Shown: positions 5,342 to 5,710 of the stretch, piece by piece
Position numbering within the stretch: the stretch's first letter is position 1
How the letters are laid out: every line of letters begins with the position of its first letter
Origin: Candidatus Rokuibacteriota bacterium
Lineage (GTDB): Bacteria; Methylomirabilota; Methylomirabilia; Rokubacteriales; CSP1-6
Direction: 5' to 3'
NCBI GenBank assembly: GCA_016179165.1
Contig: JACORX010000169.1
Span: 1 to 5,710 of the forward strand
Length of the DNA stretch: 5,710 nucleotides
Program-made: the position numbers and the translations under genes
Notes under the pieces: model-generated
The model's input: only the letters and a program-made list of their open reading frames with translations
Database searches by the model: none
Told to the model about the DNA's origin: nothing

Positions 5342-5710
5342 TTGTTGGGATTTGGCGATCTGCTGCGCGTCGACCTTTCTACGGAGACGATCCGCCGTGA
5401 GGCGATTCCTCTGGAGATGCGCCGCCGCTACCTCGGTGGCGGCGGAATCAACGGCCGCCTCCTGTGGGAGCACTTCCTCAACGTCGACCCCAAGGTCGAT
5501 CCGCGCGGCCCCGACAACGTCCTGATCGTGGGCTTGGGGCCCCTAGGTGGCACACCCTTCGGCTTTGGCAGCAAGACAAAGTTCACCTTCAAGTCGCCCG
5601 CCTACGGGCTCTTCGGCGACAGTGTCTCCGGCGCGGGTTTTGGCCCGGCCATGCGCTGGGCCGGCTTCGACCACTTGGTCGTCACCGGAAAGGCCACACA
5701 CCCCGTGTAC
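5342..5710 (+). CDS. Aldehyde:ferredoxin oxidoreductase family protein (N-terminal part)
   Basis: This is a 3'-truncated gene; 123 codons are visible and the family is usually about 600 residues. Members are cytoplasmic enzymes with a tungsten (or molybdenum) bis-pterin cofactor and a 4Fe-4S cluster. They typically oxidise aldehydes to acids with ferredoxin, and relatives act on other substrates. The visible N-terminal domain follows the family order: LLRVDLSTETIRRE (7-20), YLGGGGINGRLLW (30-42), DNVLIVGLGPLGGTP (58-72), SKTKFTFKSP (77-86), GDSVSGAGFGPAMRWAGFD (92-110) and VVTGKATHPVY (113-123). The Gly-rich segments at 32-38 and 64-76 and the GDS-SG-GFGP-M--AG-D block belong to the domain that binds the pterin cofactor. 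The start is TTG 5342, set by a strong Shine-Dalgarno and an in-frame stop just upstream. The subfamily and substrate need the cluster-binding C-terminal part, which is outside the window. Confidence 0.9.
   Translation, partial: MLGFGDLLRVDLSTETIRREAIPLEMRRRYLGGGGINGRLLWEHFLNVDPKVDPRGPDNVLIVGLGPLGGTPFGFGSKTKFTFKSPAYGLFGDSVSGAGFGPAMRWAGFDHLVVTGKATHPVY

Noticed and set aside
5274..5525. An 83-codon open frame starting at TTG 5274 and overlapping the AOR start
   Set aside because: It is out of frame with the AOR gene, has no Shine-Dalgarno, starts inside the hairpin arm and gives a Ser/Arg/Ala-rich product.
1..5710. tRNA or rRNA genes, CRISPR arrays, insertion sequences or phage attachment sites
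   Set aside because: No cloverleaf-like sequences, regularly spaced repeats, transposase genes or terminal repeats were seen.

Overview
The window is high-GC bacterial DNA, and every supported gene lies on the + strand. Codons end mostly in G or C, two genes use TTG starts and one uses GTG. The mix of a Liv-type transporter, a CUT1 sugar ABC transporter and a tungsten/molybdenum aldehyde:ferredoxin oxidoreductase (AOR) family enzyme suggests a soil or sediment bacterium of an uncultured high-GC lineage (Rokubacteria, NC10 or Tectomicrobia-like). That taxonomic guess is a weak inference, because no rRNA or marker gene is present.

Layout. (1) 2-256 is the C-terminal end of a LivM-type branched-chain amino-acid ABC permease. 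(2) 257-403 is a spacer with a possible promoter and a small palindrome that could act as an operator. (3) 404-5062 is a compact four-gene unit: a secreted solute-binding protein with a twin-arginine type signal, two MalF/MalG-type permeases, and a GH39 beta-xylosidase-like glycosidase. Junctions are 4 nt apart, 8 nt overlapping and 4 nt apart, so this is almost certainly one operon. (4) 5063-5341 is a 279-bp gap. Its first half holds a short coding-like stretch that may be a gene remnant, and a GC hairpin. Its second half is clearly AT-richer and carries a two-part inverted repeat just upstream of a near-perfect Shine-Dalgarno. (5) 5342-5710 is the N-terminal 123 codons of an AOR-family protein starting with TTG and running off the window.

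How it works together (inference). The binding protein captures a sugar or short oligosaccharide outside the membrane and the two permeases import it. The GH39 enzyme has no signal peptide and would hydrolyse the product in the cytoplasm, probably releasing xylose or a related sugar from a beta-linked xylo-oligosaccharide or glycoside. No ATPase is encoded between these genes, so an ATP-binding subunit must come from elsewhere. The AOR gene has its own leader and is probably regulated separately.

I did not find a clearly undescribed system. The points most worth a second look are the structured AOR leader, the coding-like remnant directly after the GH39 stop codon, and the substrate of the import-and-hydrolyse cassette.
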